Shown: positions 24,547 through 34,000 of the stretch, piece by piece
Position numbering within the stretch: the first letter of the stretch is position 1
Layout: each line of letters starts with the position of its first letter
Assembly: GCA_035547755.1 (NCBI GenBank)
Contig: DASZUG010000023.1
Span: forward strand, 27,908-91,907
Reading direction: 5' to 3'
Length of the DNA: 64,000 bases
Source: Mesorhizobium_L sp035547755
Lineage (GTDB): Bacteria > Pseudomonadota > Alphaproteobacteria > Rhizobiales > Rhizobiaceae
Translations under genes and position numbers: made by a program
Notes under the pieces: model-generated
The model's input: only the letters and a program-made list of their open reading frames with translations
Told to the model about the DNA's origin: nothing
The model's database searches: none

Positions 24547-25188
24547 CTATTTGGCGACGATCTGCACAAGAAGCAAGGCACGCCCTTTGCCGAGCCGGAT
24601 GCTGAATCCGTCCTCGACGACATTCGAGAGCGTCTGCGAAGAGCCAAAGGGCACGCCGACGTGGTCGAGCGGCCAGCGGGCGCCTTCCACCGTCAAATCC
24701 TGCAATTCGGAAAAAGGCAGGACGCTGAAGAGCGTTTTTTCGGGAAAACGTTCGGACAGCGCCTTTCTGCCGGTCGGGACCGGCCATCCCTCCTGGGCGC
24801 CGCTGGTGAGGAAGACGGACAGGCCTTGTTCCGCGAGCCGCAGGGCGAGCGTCAAATGAAGGAAGGCATGATCTACCCTCGCTCCGCCGAAAGCACCGCA
24901 AAGCACAAGCGATGTCGCCCCGCGCTCGATGGCGGCATCGACTGCGATCTCGCCATCGGTCTTGTCCTTCTCCGGCGGGAAGGTCAGGCGCGGAATTCCA
25001 GCGTGGCGCGTCGCATGCTCCTGGCTGGCCGAATCGAAATCGCCGACCCACAATTCGGGCCTGAGGCCGAGCGTGCCGGCATGGCCGATGCCCGAATCGG
25101 CGGCAATGACCCGCGTCCCGGCAATCTGGTTCGCCAGCCGCGGCGTCGGGACAAGGTCGCCGCCGAGAAGGATCGTAAAAATGTTCAT
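24547..25188 (-). CDS. Thiamine pyrophosphokinase
   Basis: A 213-residue protein with the TPK catalytic pattern: AADSGIGHA, WVGDFDS and KDKTDGEIAVD give the conserved aspartates that bind Mg-ATP, and the C-terminal part has the thiamine-binding S-N-V segment (TLSNVVED). It makes thiamine diphosphate from thiamine and ATP. The ATG at 25188 gives the family length; longer frames run into the non-coding upstream region. It is 25 bases upstream of the ABC-F gene on the same strand, so it may share its transcript. Confidence 0.88.
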   Translation of the reverse strand: MNIFTILLGGDLVPTPRLANQIAGTRVIAADSGIGHAGTLGLRPELWVGDFDSASQEHATRHAGIPRLTFPPEKDKTDGEIAVDAAIERGATSLVLCGAFGGARVDHAFLHLTLALRLAEQGLSVFLTSGAQEGWPVPTGRKALSERFPEKTLFSVLPFSELQDLTVEGARWPLDHVGVPFGSSQTLSNVVEDGFSIRLGKGRALLLVQIVAK

Positions 25189-25528
25189 TCCAATGGCATT
25201 AGCATGGCGCAGCGACAATGACAGCAGACTGCGGCGTCGGAATGCATGGATGTTCGGTGCGGAAGTCCGGACATGCCCGGATTGGATGTCCGAACCGACA
25301 TTCCGCCGCAATCGCCAGTTTTCTGCCGTGAGCAGGGAACAGCTTGCTTCACGAAACGTTGCTTGCCTGCTGCCATAATTTACGCGCAATGCTCCCTTGC
25401 TGGATTCGCATCCTTCTTGTGTCGCGGGACGGAGTATGGAAAGGGACCGCCGAGGCGGATCGAGGGACAGGCGGCAGGGACCGTCTTATTGATTCTGGAA
25501 GGAATTCGTTCTGCGCGAAAAACGGGTG

Positions 25529-27028
25529 ATGTTCGAGGCCGTGCGGCGGGGTTTTGGGAGTCTCGGCGAATGCTGCCTGTGGCTTGTGCTTTCGCTTGCC
25601 CTGACCGCTGCCGGCTGCCAGTCGATCGATCCCTCGATGGGCGACCCGGAGGCTTTTACGCCCTCGAGCCATCCGGTGACCGTCGACAACGTCTCGCGCG
25701 ACAACAAGCTTATGGCGTTGGCAAAGGCGCAACATCCGCGCATTCTCAGCACCTATGGCGGCGAATATTCCAATCCGAAGCTCGAGCGCATGGTCGCCAA
25801 GGTGGTCGGCCGGCTGACGGTCGTCTCGGATAACCCGAACCAGACCTACCGGATTACGATCCTGAATTCGCCGAACGTCAATGCTTTCGCGCTGCCCGGC
25901 GGCTATGTCTATGTAACGCGCGGCCTTCTGGCGCTGGCCAACGATTCCGCCGAGCTTGCCGCGGTGATCGCGCATGAAATGGGCCATATAACCGCCAATC
26001 ACGGCCTGCTAAGGCAGGAAAGAGAGCGGGAGGAACTTCTCGCGTCCAAGGTGGTCAACACGGTTCTGGGCGGCAGCGCGGAAGCGAAGGCCGCCCTGAT
26101 CCGGGGAAAGCTCAAGCTCGCGCAGTTTTCGCGCGACCAGGAATTACAGGCCGATGCAATCGGCATCCAGTCGATCGGGAAGGCGGGATTCGATCCCTAC
26201 GCGGCGGCCCGTTTCCTGAAGAGCATGCAGGCCTATGCAGACTTTCGCAACGTGTCGGGCGCCACAGACACAAGCCTCGATTTCCTGGCGACGCATCCGA
26301 GCACGCCGCAACGCGTCGCGCTTGCGGAGCAGCATGCCGCGGCCTTCGGGGCTCCCGGTGTCGGCACCCGCGATCGTGACGCCTTCCTCAAGGGCATTGA
26401 CGGGATGCTTTTCGGTGACAAGCCGGAGGAAGGTTATGTCCGCGGCCGGACATTCCTGCATCCGGGACTCGGTATCGCCTTCACCGTGCCGGAAGGCTTT
26501 GTCATCGACAATACGGCAACTGCCGTTACTGCCACCGGTCCCGGCGAGCTTGCCGTGCGCTTCGACGGCCTTTCTCTCGACCGCAAGACTTCGCTGGTCG
26601 ATTACATGAAGAGCGGCTGGGTCTCCGGCCTCGATAAATCAAGCATCCGCACCGCTACGGTTGGAGGACAGGAAGCCGCCATCGGCCGGGCGAAGGCCGG
26701 AAGCTGGCAATTCGACGTGACGGTGATCCGTTCGGGCGATCAGGTTTACAGGCTTTTGACGGCCGCGCCCCTTGCGAGCAACCAGCTGGAGCCGACTGCC
26801 CAGTCCGTGCGTGACAGTTTCAGAATGCTCACTCCCGCGGAGAAAGCCTCCCTCAAGCCGCTCGTTATCCGTGTCGTGACGGTCAGGCCGGGCGACACAG
26901 TCGGCACAATGGCCGCGATGATGCATGGCGTCGACCGCAAGCTCGATCTTTTCCGCGTGCTCAACGCACTCGGGCCCGGCTCCACCGTTTCGGCGGGAGA
27001 CAAGGTGAAGATCGTGACGGAGAAATAG
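25529..27028 (+). CDS. M48-family metalloprotease lipoprotein with C-terminal LysM-like end
   Basis: A 499-residue secreted protein. The signal ends LTAAGC, with the lipid-bearing cysteine at residue 30. The M48 catalytic site is H149-E150-x-x-H153 in IAHEMGHITANHG, with the third ligand in DQELQADAIG downstream. A central region (about 200-440) is a mixed alpha-beta extension. The last 50 residues (VTVRPGDTVGTMAAMM...NALGPGSTVSAGDKVKIV) resemble a LysM module. BepA-like proteases of this group take part in outer-membrane protein and LPS assembly quality control. A GTG at 25526 is an alternative start. It converges with rpoH. Confidence 0.85.
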   Translation: MFEAVRRGFGSLGECCLWLVLSLALTAAGCQSIDPSMGDPEAFTPSSHPVTVDNVSRDNKLMALAKAQHPRILSTYGGEYSNPKLERMVAKVVGRLTVVSDNPNQTYRITILNSPNVNAFALPGGYVYVTRGLLALANDSAELAAVIAHEMGHITANHGLLRQEREREELLASKVVNTVLGGSAEAKAALIRGKLKLAQFSRDQELQADAIGIQSIGKAGFDPYAAARFLKSMQAYADFRNVSGATDTSLDFLATHPSTPQRVALAEQHAAAFGAPGVGTRDRDAFLKGIDGMLFGDKPEEGYVRGRTFLHPGLGIAFTVPEGFVIDNTATAVTATGPGELAVRFDGLSLDRKTSLVDYMKSGWVSGLDKSSIRTATVGGQEAAIGRAKAGSWQFDVTVIRSGDQVYRLLTAAPLASNQLEPTAQSVRDSFRMLTPAEKASLKPLVIRVVTVRPGDTVGTMAAMMHGVDRKLDLFRVLNALGPGSTVSAGDKVKIVTEK

Positions 27029-27083
27029 CGCCCGGCTCAGGATTTAAGCCATTACTGCTCGCTGCAGGAAAGGTGCGGGCCTA

Positions 27084-27938
27084 CTACAAGGCCGCAAGTT
27101 CTGGGTTTTCCCGGATGAGGGCCGAGCGCAATTTTTCGATCGCCCTGTTTTCTATCTGGCGAACCCGCTCCTTCGAGATGCCGAGCCTCGCCCCCAGCGC
27201 TTCCAGCGTGGCGCCTTCTTCGCGCAACCGCCTCTCGCGGATGATACGGAGTTCCCGCTCGTTGAGAACGCCAAGCGCGGTATTCAGCCAGCCGGTCCGG
27301 CGCTCGATATCGATCGCTTCTCCTGCCACCTCGTCCGGCAGCGGATCGTCCGAGATGAGGAAATCCATCCTGTCGTTTCCCGAACCGTCATCTCCCAGCG
27401 GCGCGTTGAGAGAGGTATCGGATCCCGACAGCCTTGAATCCATCATGGCCACGTCCGCCTCGGAAACGCCGAGCGCCTGCGAAATCTCGCGGTAGATGGC
27501 AACGCCGGAAGGAGCGTCGCCCTGCGCCAGACGGGCGCGCAGGCGTCTTAGATTGAAAAAGAGCGCTTTCTGGGCGGAACTCGTGCCGCCCCTGACGATC
27601 GACCAGTTGCGTAGGATATAGTCCTGCATTGAGGCCCGGATCCACCACGTCGCATAGGTAGAAAAGCGCACCTCGCGCTCAGGTTCGAACCGCGCCGCCG
27701 CTTCCAGCAGACCGACATGACCTTCCTGGATGAGGTCGCTCATCGAGAGGCCGAAATAACGGAATTTCGAGGCCATTGCGATGACCAGCCTCATATGGGC
27801 GGTCGCCATTTTGTGGAGCGCCTGCTGATCCCGGTTTTCCTTCCATCTGAGGGCGAGTTCGTGTTCTTCATCGCGTTCGAGATAGGGTGCCTTCATCGCC
27901 GCCCTGATCATCGTCCTTCTGGCGGAATCGTCGCTCAT
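27084..27938 (-). CDS. RNA polymerase sigma factor RpoH (RpoH2-type)
   Basis: A 284-residue sigma-32 type factor. Region 2 has LIQEGHVGLLEAAARFEPEREVRFSTYATWWIRA, the RpoH box is AQKALFFNLRRLR, and region 4 ends with LGISKERVRQIENRAIEKLR, the -35 helix-turn-helix. Rhizobia carry two or more RpoH paralogues; this is closer to RpoH2 by its length and neighbourhood (carD, fdxA). The start at 27938 was chosen over an upstream frame without family similarity. It would direct heat and oxidative stress genes. Confidence 0.85.
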   Translation of the reverse strand: MSDDSARRTMIRAAMKAPYLERDEEHELALRWKENRDQQALHKMATAHMRLVIAMASKFRYFGLSMSDLIQEGHVGLLEAAARFEPEREVRFSTYATWWIRASMQDYILRNWSIVRGGTSSAQKALFFNLRRLRARLAQGDAPSGVAIYREISQALGVSEADVAMMDSRLSGSDTSLNAPLGDDGSGNDRMDFLISDDPLPDEVAGEAIDIERRTGWLNTALGVLNERELRIIRERRLREEGATLEALGARLGISKERVRQIENRAIEKLRSALIRENPELAAL

Positions 27939-28197
27939 CAAACTGCTCCTGACCGGGCCCCTCAGACCGCTTCTGTCCCGGACGATGTGTGGCACGAAAT
28001 GCGTATTCTCCGGACCCGGTCCGCCAGCCGTGAAGCGCGCGAACCGATTGGATGAAACGCAGTCGCCGCCCGGTTGTTCCATGACAGAAAGGTGAACGAC
28101 GGAGGCAGGAATTGCGACGAATAGCGCAAGCGGATCAACGGATCGGCCATCGCTGCTTTCGGCGGTCATTCATCGAGCGACAGCTCGAGCAATTACC

Positions 28198-28229
28198 AAA
28201 AAAAGAAACCCGGCCTTGGGGGCCGGGTT
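28198..28229 (-). terminator. Rho-independent terminator downstream of carD
   Basis: Read leftward, AACCCGGCC-CCCAA-GGCCGGGTT is followed by TCTTTTTTT. It lies after the carD stop codon. Confidence 0.85.
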
Positions 28230-28234
28230 GCTAC

Positions 28235-28287
28235 CGGAGCATGATGCGATCAGGTTGAATCGCATCTTGCTCCGCTCCTGGCGGAGC
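28235..28287. repeat. RIME-like element, truncated copy 2
   Basis: CGGAGCATGATGCGAT...ATCGCATCTTGCTCCG forms the first palindrome of the element; the second is missing and a short GCTCC/GGAGC hairpin follows. It lies between carD's stop and its terminator. Confidence 0.6.
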
Positions 28288-28296
28288 AGAAATAGA

Positions 28297-28869
28297 TCAG
28301 GCCGCTTCTTCCTGCTCGGTTTCCTCATTGTCCGCCTTGGCGGCGCGGCGCGGTCCTTTGTTGAGATTCGTCTCGATCAGCCGGACGGCCTCTGTCTCGG
28401 ACATGCGGTTCACCGCGGCGATCTCACGCGCCATGCGATCGAGAGCGGCTTCGTAGAGCTGGCGCTCCGAATAGGATTGCTCGGGCTGGTTCTCGGCCCG
28501 ATAAAGATCGCGCACCACCTCCGAAATCGAAATCAGGTCGCCGGAATTGATCTTGGCGTCGTATTCCTGCGCGCGGCGGGACCACATGGTCCGCTTGATG
28601 CGCGCGCGCCCCTGAACGACCCTGAGCGCCCGATCGACATAATCGGTCTCGGAGAGCTTGCGCATGCCGATAGCGGTCGCCTTGGCGACAGGAACCTTGA
28701 GGCGCATCTTGTCCTTCTGGAAGTCGATGACGAACAGTTCCAGCTTGTGGCCCGCAACCTCCTGTTCCTCGATCGCGTTGATCTGGCCAACGCCATGCGC
28801 CGGGTAAACGATGAACTCGCCCGTCTTGAAACCGTGACGCTGTGCCGACTTTTTCTGCTGGTTCACCAT
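28297..28869 (-). CDS. CarD family transcriptional regulator
   Basis: A 190-residue protein. The N-terminal RNA polymerase-interacting Tudor-like domain (about 20-70) has GEFIVYPAHGVGQINAIEEQEV, the CarD_TRCF pattern, and the C-terminal helical domain binds upstream fork DNA. CarD stabilises open promoter complexes, particularly at rRNA promoters. The C-terminal tail is glutamate-rich. The gene ends in its own terminator and a partial RIME element. The 420-base gap upstream (to 29291) shows no gene; it presumably holds the carD promoter and leader. Confidence 0.9.
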   Translation of the reverse strand: MVNQQKKSAQRHGFKTGEFIVYPAHGVGQINAIEEQEVAGHKLELFVIDFQKDKMRLKVPVAKATAIGMRKLSETDYVDRALRVVQGRARIKRTMWSRRAQEYDAKINSGDLISISEVVRDLYRAENQPEQSYSERQLYEAALDRMAREIAAVNRMSETEAVRLIETNLNKGPRRAAKADNEETEQEEAA

Positions 28870-29291
28870 ACGCCTTCAACTCCTGTTTTGTTTCCGGCAG
28901 CTTCGCCGGCTTCTGGCGTGGCGGGCGACGTCAAGGACGTTCCGCGCCTGTTGTCGCCGAGCAGCTTCGTCGCCTCGATCAGATTCTGACCGATACAGGA
29001 ACAATACACACGACCTGCTCCCGTCTCATCCGAAGTTTTCGTTCGCATCCAAGCCAATGGCCGCAAGGCAAAACCGATATCGCGCCCAAGTCGCCCCGGG
29101 CTGTGATCTGGATTTGCCTTCAATGATGGAACGCAATTGCGCCTTTGGATGATATGTAGCGTCGGCAACGCCCGACTATTGCTCACATGTAACATAAAAA
29201 CCGGCAAGAATCAAGAATTTGCCGCATTCGCGAAGAAGGGAGGGAAATTCCCATCCCGGATAAAGCCGCCCTTCGGCTCTCGCTCCGGCCC
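28870..29291. other. Non-coding gap between carD and the Stf0 sulfotransferase gene
   Basis: No convincing coding sequence on either strand; the open frames here lack ribosome-binding sites and similarity. It should hold the carD promoter and leader. Short GC-rich hairpins occur near 29240-29260 but without a T-run. Confidence 0.6.
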
Positions 29292-30053
29292 CTAACCGAT
29301 CCCGAAAACCTGCTTCAACAGATTGGGCCGGGGCTTTGTCGTGAACGGGAAATGATATTCTTCCGTCCGGCGCGTTTCATGCAGGAAACGCTCGCGCCAT
29401 CTCTCATTGATCTCGTTGCGTTGCACTTTCATCCTTGCGGCGGCGGCAGGAAGCCCGTGCCTTATCGGCACGCCCACCATCCCGCCGATCGATCTCAAAT
29501 GAGGCATCGGATCGGGAGCGAAGTCCTCATAACACAAGCGAAACGGCTCTATGCCGGCCTTTGCGAAATAGTTGCGCCAGGCCGCATCCTCGTCCGCAAT
29601 ACGCCCCATCAGCGCCCCGATCTGCTGACGGTCGTAAGCGGGTTGCGAGGAAGCCTGACTTTCATAAGAGCGAAATTTCTTGGTTTGCTTCGCGAGGGCG
29701 AAAGAGATTGCCTGGCCGAGGAGATCACGCCGAAAGATCCAGACGAAACGGACCCCCGGAAAATGGTTCAGGAAATCGCCTTGCCGGGCAGCAAATTCGA
29801 AATGCCTGAGGAACAGCTTGAAGGAACAGACGCCGTTTTCGGTCGTTCCCTGCGTCTTGGCGAGAGCGACCCGTGACAAAATGTCATCCGTCGCGATGCC
29901 GCTCCTCTCCGCTTCGGCGAGGGGATCGGCGTGGTTGCCGCGACGCTTCTTGTCGAGCACGCGGCGAAAATATTCGTCGGGGTTTCCGAGCGAGCCGGTG
30001 GCGGCCATCATCCGACACAGGAATGTCGAACCGGAGCGATGGGTGCCGACCAC
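29292..30053 (-). CDS. Stf0-type sulfotransferase
   Basis: A 253-residue protein of the Stf0 (trehalose 2-sulfotransferase-like) family. The THRSGSTFLCRMMAATGSLGNPDEYF region near the N-terminus holds the 5'-phosphosulfate-binding loop and the family's PxEYF pattern; VRFVWIFRRDLLGQAIS is the 3'-phosphate-binding region. It would transfer sulfate from PAPS to a carbohydrate or glycolipid hydroxyl. The best start is GTG at 30053, since the frame is closed by the fdxA stop at 30111 and no ATG exists. It sits between carD and fdxA, which are usually close in rhizobia, so it is probably an insertion. Confidence 0.75.
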   Translation of the reverse strand: MVGTHRSGSTFLCRMMAATGSLGNPDEYFRRVLDKKRRGNHADPLAEAERSGIATDDILSRVALAKTQGTTENGVCSFKLFLRHFEFAARQGDFLNHFPGVRFVWIFRRDLLGQAISFALAKQTKKFRSYESQASSQPAYDRQQIGALMGRIADEDAAWRNYFAKAGIEPFRLCYEDFAPDPMPHLRSIGGMVGVPIRHGLPAAAARMKVQRNEINERWRERFLHETRRTEEYHFPFTTKPRPNLLKQVFGIG

Positions 30054-30110
30054 GACAATGGTCGATTTCGGGTTGCTGTGCGATCCGCGAATGTCCCCTT
30101 CCGAAATGAT

Positions 30111-30449
30111 TCAGTCTCCCTCTCCGGCCTCCGGTGAAAAATACTTCTCGAATTTCCCCGCCGCGCCGTCGAACTCCTTGGCGTCTTCCGGCGGTTCCCT
30201 CTTGATGGTGATGTTGGGCCACTTAGCGGCATATTCCGCATTGACCTGCAGCCATTGATCCAGGCCGGGTTCGGTATCCGGCTTGATCGCCTCTGCCGGA
30301 CATTCAGGCTCACATACGCCGCAATCGATACATTCGTCGGGATGGATGACGAGCATGTTCTCGCCTTCGTAGAAGCAATCGACCGGACAGACTTCCACGC
30401 AGTCCATATATTTGCACTTGATGCAATTGTCGGTGACGACATACGTCAT
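30111..30449 (-). CDS. fdxA: Seven-iron ferredoxin FdxA
   Basis: A 112-residue ferredoxin. Cysteines at 9, 17 and 50 suit the [3Fe-4S] cluster and 21, 40, 43 and 46 the [4Fe-4S] cluster, exactly the spacing of Azotobacter FdI; cysteines 12 and 25 are extra. The first eight residues MTYVVTDN are the family start. It carries electrons in the cytoplasm, partner unknown. The Stf0 gene starts 57 bases after its stop codon and may be cotranscribed with it. Confidence 0.92.
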   Translation of the reverse strand: MTYVVTDNCIKCKYMDCVEVCPVDCFYEGENMLVIHPDECIDCGVCEPECPAEAIKPDTEPGLDQWLQVNAEYAAKWPNITIKREPPEDAKEFDGAAGKFEKYFSPEAGEGD

Positions 30450-30588
30450 GCTTGAATTCCGAAAACTGATATATCGGGTGACGTAGACTCTTTGCCTTGT
30501 ACATGCAAGGTGGCTGCTCCGGTCAATAGGGGTGCCAGCATGCGGCTTCGAGCGCGACGACCGAAAACCACATCTCGTCCGGCCGCGA

Positions 30589-30912
30589 TCATCCTGTTGA
30601 TGGGATGGATACGCTCGTAGGGGAAGTGAGGTCTTCGTAGAGACGGCGCGCTTCTTCGGCAGGGCCCCGCCGCGTGCCGGGCGAGACGATCCTGTAGACG
30701 AGAATCCGGCGATCGAGCGCGATGGTGAGCACGTCGCCAGGTTTAACCGAGTGGGACGCCTGCGCGATCTTCTCCCGATTGACCCTGACGCGGCCCGAAG
30801 CGGCAAGCTTTGCCGCGGCGGTGCGTGACTTCACGACGCGCGCGAAGAAAAGCCATTTGTCGATGCGCTGCCGGTTGCGGGAAGATTCGCTCAAGAGCGG
30901 TTTGCCGAGCAC
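30589..30912 (-). CDS. S4-domain RNA-binding protein (Hsp15-like)
   Basis: A 107-residue protein. The S4 fold covers residues about 15-60 (QRIDKWLFFARVVKSR...ASGRVRVNREKI), as in ribosome-associated heat-shock protein Hsp15. A C-terminal tail is charged. The start is GTG at 30912, which falls inside the RIME-like element; TTG at 30897 is an alternative. It lies between the Suv3-like helicase and fdxA, all leftward, a conserved rhizobial arrangement. Hsp15 homologues bind free 50S subunits with stalled nascent chains. Confidence 0.8.
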   Translation of the reverse strand: MLGKPLLSESSRNRQRIDKWLFFARVVKSRTAAAKLAASGRVRVNREKIAQASHSVKPGDVLTIALDRRILVYRIVSPGTRRGPAEEARRLYEDLTSPTSVSIPSTG

Positions 30913-31004
30913 GAAGCATCGGAATGAATTCGCATCATGCTCTTGTCTCTGTGGTCGAGCATCACCTTTTCGGAAAACCGGCGTCCGCTCCTCCGGACAT
31001 GCTC
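30907..31004. repeat. RIME-like element, copy 3
   Basis: Two palindromes: 30907-30942 (GAGCACGAAGCATCGG...CGCATCATGCTC) and 30957-31004 (GAGCATCACCTTTTCGG...CTCCGGACATGCTC). Its right end coincides with the helicase stop codon and its left palindrome contains the GTG start of the S4 gene. Same family as the elements at 6198 and 28235. Confidence 0.7.
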
Positions 31005-34000
31005 TATTTCTTCAACTGTTCGCGCAGCGCCGCCAGCTTGGCGAAGGGAGAGTCGGGGTCGAAAGTCCTCGGCTTTTCCTCGTGGCGCCGGCCGCCAAAG
31101 GCCTGCTTGCCCTTCGCGGTGGCGCCTTTGGCATGGTCGCCACGATCCTGACGGCCGTCGCGCCGGTCATTCGGCTTGCCCTTGCCGCCTCCCGAAAACC
31201 GCCGGTCGAACCGTTCCTTGCCTTCAGGCCGACTGCCCGCTTTCGGGGAACCGCCCTCGACTTGAGCACCATTCCGTCCCTTGCGAAAGTGCTGGGGTCG
31301 GGGCCGCGCTTCGTGGCGACCAGGGCGCCAGAGCATGATCGTGCGCGCCTCGGCCGGCTGTTCCGCTGCGACGGGAGCCTCGCCGGAACCTGTGTCCCGC
31401 GGTTCGTGTGGTGTTTGAGCCGCTTCCTCAATTTCTCCGCCCGACAATGCCGTCTCCGCCTGAGCCCTTTCGACAGCCGCCGGTTCGGCTTCCTCGGCTG
31501 GACGCCCGCCGGACGGTCCGTTCTCGGAGACAGGCGTGTTCTGATCACCCTCGACCGGATCCACGACGGATATCTCCTCCGTCACCTTCGACGCCGTTTC
31601 AGCATCGGTGGGCGTTTCCGGACTTTGCCCCTGCTGGCCGGAAGCGCCAGCATCCGTCGTCTGTTCGCTTACGCCGGCTTCCGACGCAGTTGCCTCGCGG
31701 CGTTTTTCCTCCGCCTTTTTCGCTTCCGCTTCAGCATAGGCGGCATCGATGGTGTCGATGCGCGCCTCGATCTCTGCCGCCGGCTTGACCTCGGCGCGAT
31801 AGCCGAGGCCCTTCAATATCTCCTCCATATCGTCTGCCTTGGCGCCGAGGATTGACATCATTGCGGGCGTGACCAGGAAGGCATTGCCGTCGAAAGCCGC
31901 TGTCGGGCGGACGCTGCCATCGGTTTTCCAGGCAAGCGCCGGGCGAATGATGTCCGCCAGCCGCTCGAGGATATCGACGCGCACCGCGCGGCGGCCGAGC
32001 AGTCGGAAACCGGCCAGCCTATAGAAAGCAGGATCGAAGGCCGGATCGCGCACCAGCGAGGTGCGGCCCGCGGCGAGCGCGTGGACGACATCGCCAAAGC
32101 CGGCTTTCTCCTTGCCATCATGGACGAGCGCCCACAAAAGAGTGAGGAGGCCTGCCGGCGCCGGCTTGATGAGAGCGGGAATGAAGATGTGGTAGGCGCC
32201 GAAGCGGACGCCGAGACGGCGAAGCGCGCCGCGTGCCTCCTGATCGAGCGCTTTCACGTCCGATGCCACGTCGCGGCGATTGATGAGGCCGAAATTCTCG
32301 ACCAGCCTGAAGGCGATCCCGCGCGCCATGCCCGAAAGCTGCTCGGCATCCCTGAGATCGACGAGCGGCTTCAGGAATGTCTCGATCTGGAAATTGACGA
32401 AACGGTCCGCGCGCGCCTGCGCCTTGTCGCGCGAAGGGCCGCTCAATTGTTCGTCGGCGAGCAGGATGACGCGCGGCTTCAAAGGATCGTCGCCGGCGAC
32501 CACTGTCGCGACAGGCGAACCGATCCAGCGCAGCGTCCCGTCGGAAGCAAGCGCGAAATCGCCGTTTGCCGCACTCGCAAAGCGCTCGGCACGCGCCTCG
32601 AATTCGGCGGCCAGCGCCTTTTGCGCCGCCGACCGTACGGCCTTGGCGTCTTCGCCTTCGGCGGATTGGTCGGCGGTAAAACGGAACCCCTGCAATTCTC
32701 CGACATGATGTCCTTCGACAAGGACCTCGCCGGATGGGCTGATTTCGGCTTCGGGCATGCTGTTTTCTCTCAGGCGCTTCATGAGAACGGATGTCCTGCG
32801 GTCTACGAAGCGTTTCGTCAATCGCTCATGCAGCGCATCCGAAAGGCGATCCTCGGTCTCGCGCGTTTTTTCCTGCCAGTGTGTCGGATCGGCAAGCCAG
32901 CCGGGCCGGTTGGAGACGAATGTCCAGGTGCGGATCTGGGCAATACGGGCGGAGAGCGCGTCGATGTCGCCTTCCGTCGAGGAGGCGCGCTCGACCTGTT
33001 CGGCGATGTAGTCCTCGTCGACGTGGCCGCGGCGCACCAGATCGAGATAGATCGACCCGACGAGATCGGAATGCTGCGCCGGAGCGATCTTGCGATAGTC
33101 GGGAAGGGCGCAAGCATCCCACAAAAGCGAGACCAGTTCGCGCGAAATGGCGATATCGCGGATATCTGGCTCGCGCGAAAGATGGTCGAGCGCGCGCTGG
33201 TCGTCCGCTGGCAAGGCCCGAGTCAGGCCCTCCGCCTGCGGCGGGGTGTCGAGTGAGCGCTTGAGGGCATCGAGGCTGGAGACGTCCAAAGCGGCATTGC
33301 GCCATTGAAGCACCTTAACCGGCTCGAAATCGTGACCCTCGATCCGCTCGATGAGGTCGTCGCCAAGCGGATCGACGCGGCCGGTTACGCCGAAGGTGCC
33401 GTCGCGGAGATGGCGTCCTGCCCGCCCGGCGATCTGGCCCAGTTCCGCGGCGGTCAGATTCCGGTACTGAAAGCCGTCGAATTTCCTGTCCTGGGCGAAG
33501 GCGACGTGATCGACATCGAGGTTGAGTCCCATGCCGATCGCATCCGTCGCGACCAGATAATCGACATCGCCGGATTGATAGAGGGCCACCTGAGCGTTGC
33601 GCGTCCTTGGCGAAAGCGCGCCCATGACGACTGCGGCGCCGCCCCGCTGGCGCCGGATCAGTTCGCCGATGGCGTAAACTTCATCCGCCGAGAAGGCGAC
33701 GATCGCCGAGCGGCGGGGGAGCCGCGTGATCTTCTTCTGCCCGGCATAGGCAAGGTGCGACATGCGCGGCCTGGTGATGACCGAGATGCCCTTCAGCAAT
33801 CGCTCCAGGATGCCGCGCATCGTGTCGGCGCCAAGGAGGAGGGTCTCCTGCCGTCCTCTCAAATTGAAGATACGGTCGGTGAAGACGTGGCCACGTTCGA
33901 GATCGCCGGCAAGCTGGACCTCGTCGATCGCGACGAAGGCGGCATCCGTCTCGCGCGGCATTGCCTCGACTGTGCAGACCGAAAAGCGGGCGCCGGGCGG

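Noticed and set aside
28863..29207. 114-codon minus-strand frame upstream of carD
   Set aside because: No ribosome-binding site or similarity; overlaps the carD start.
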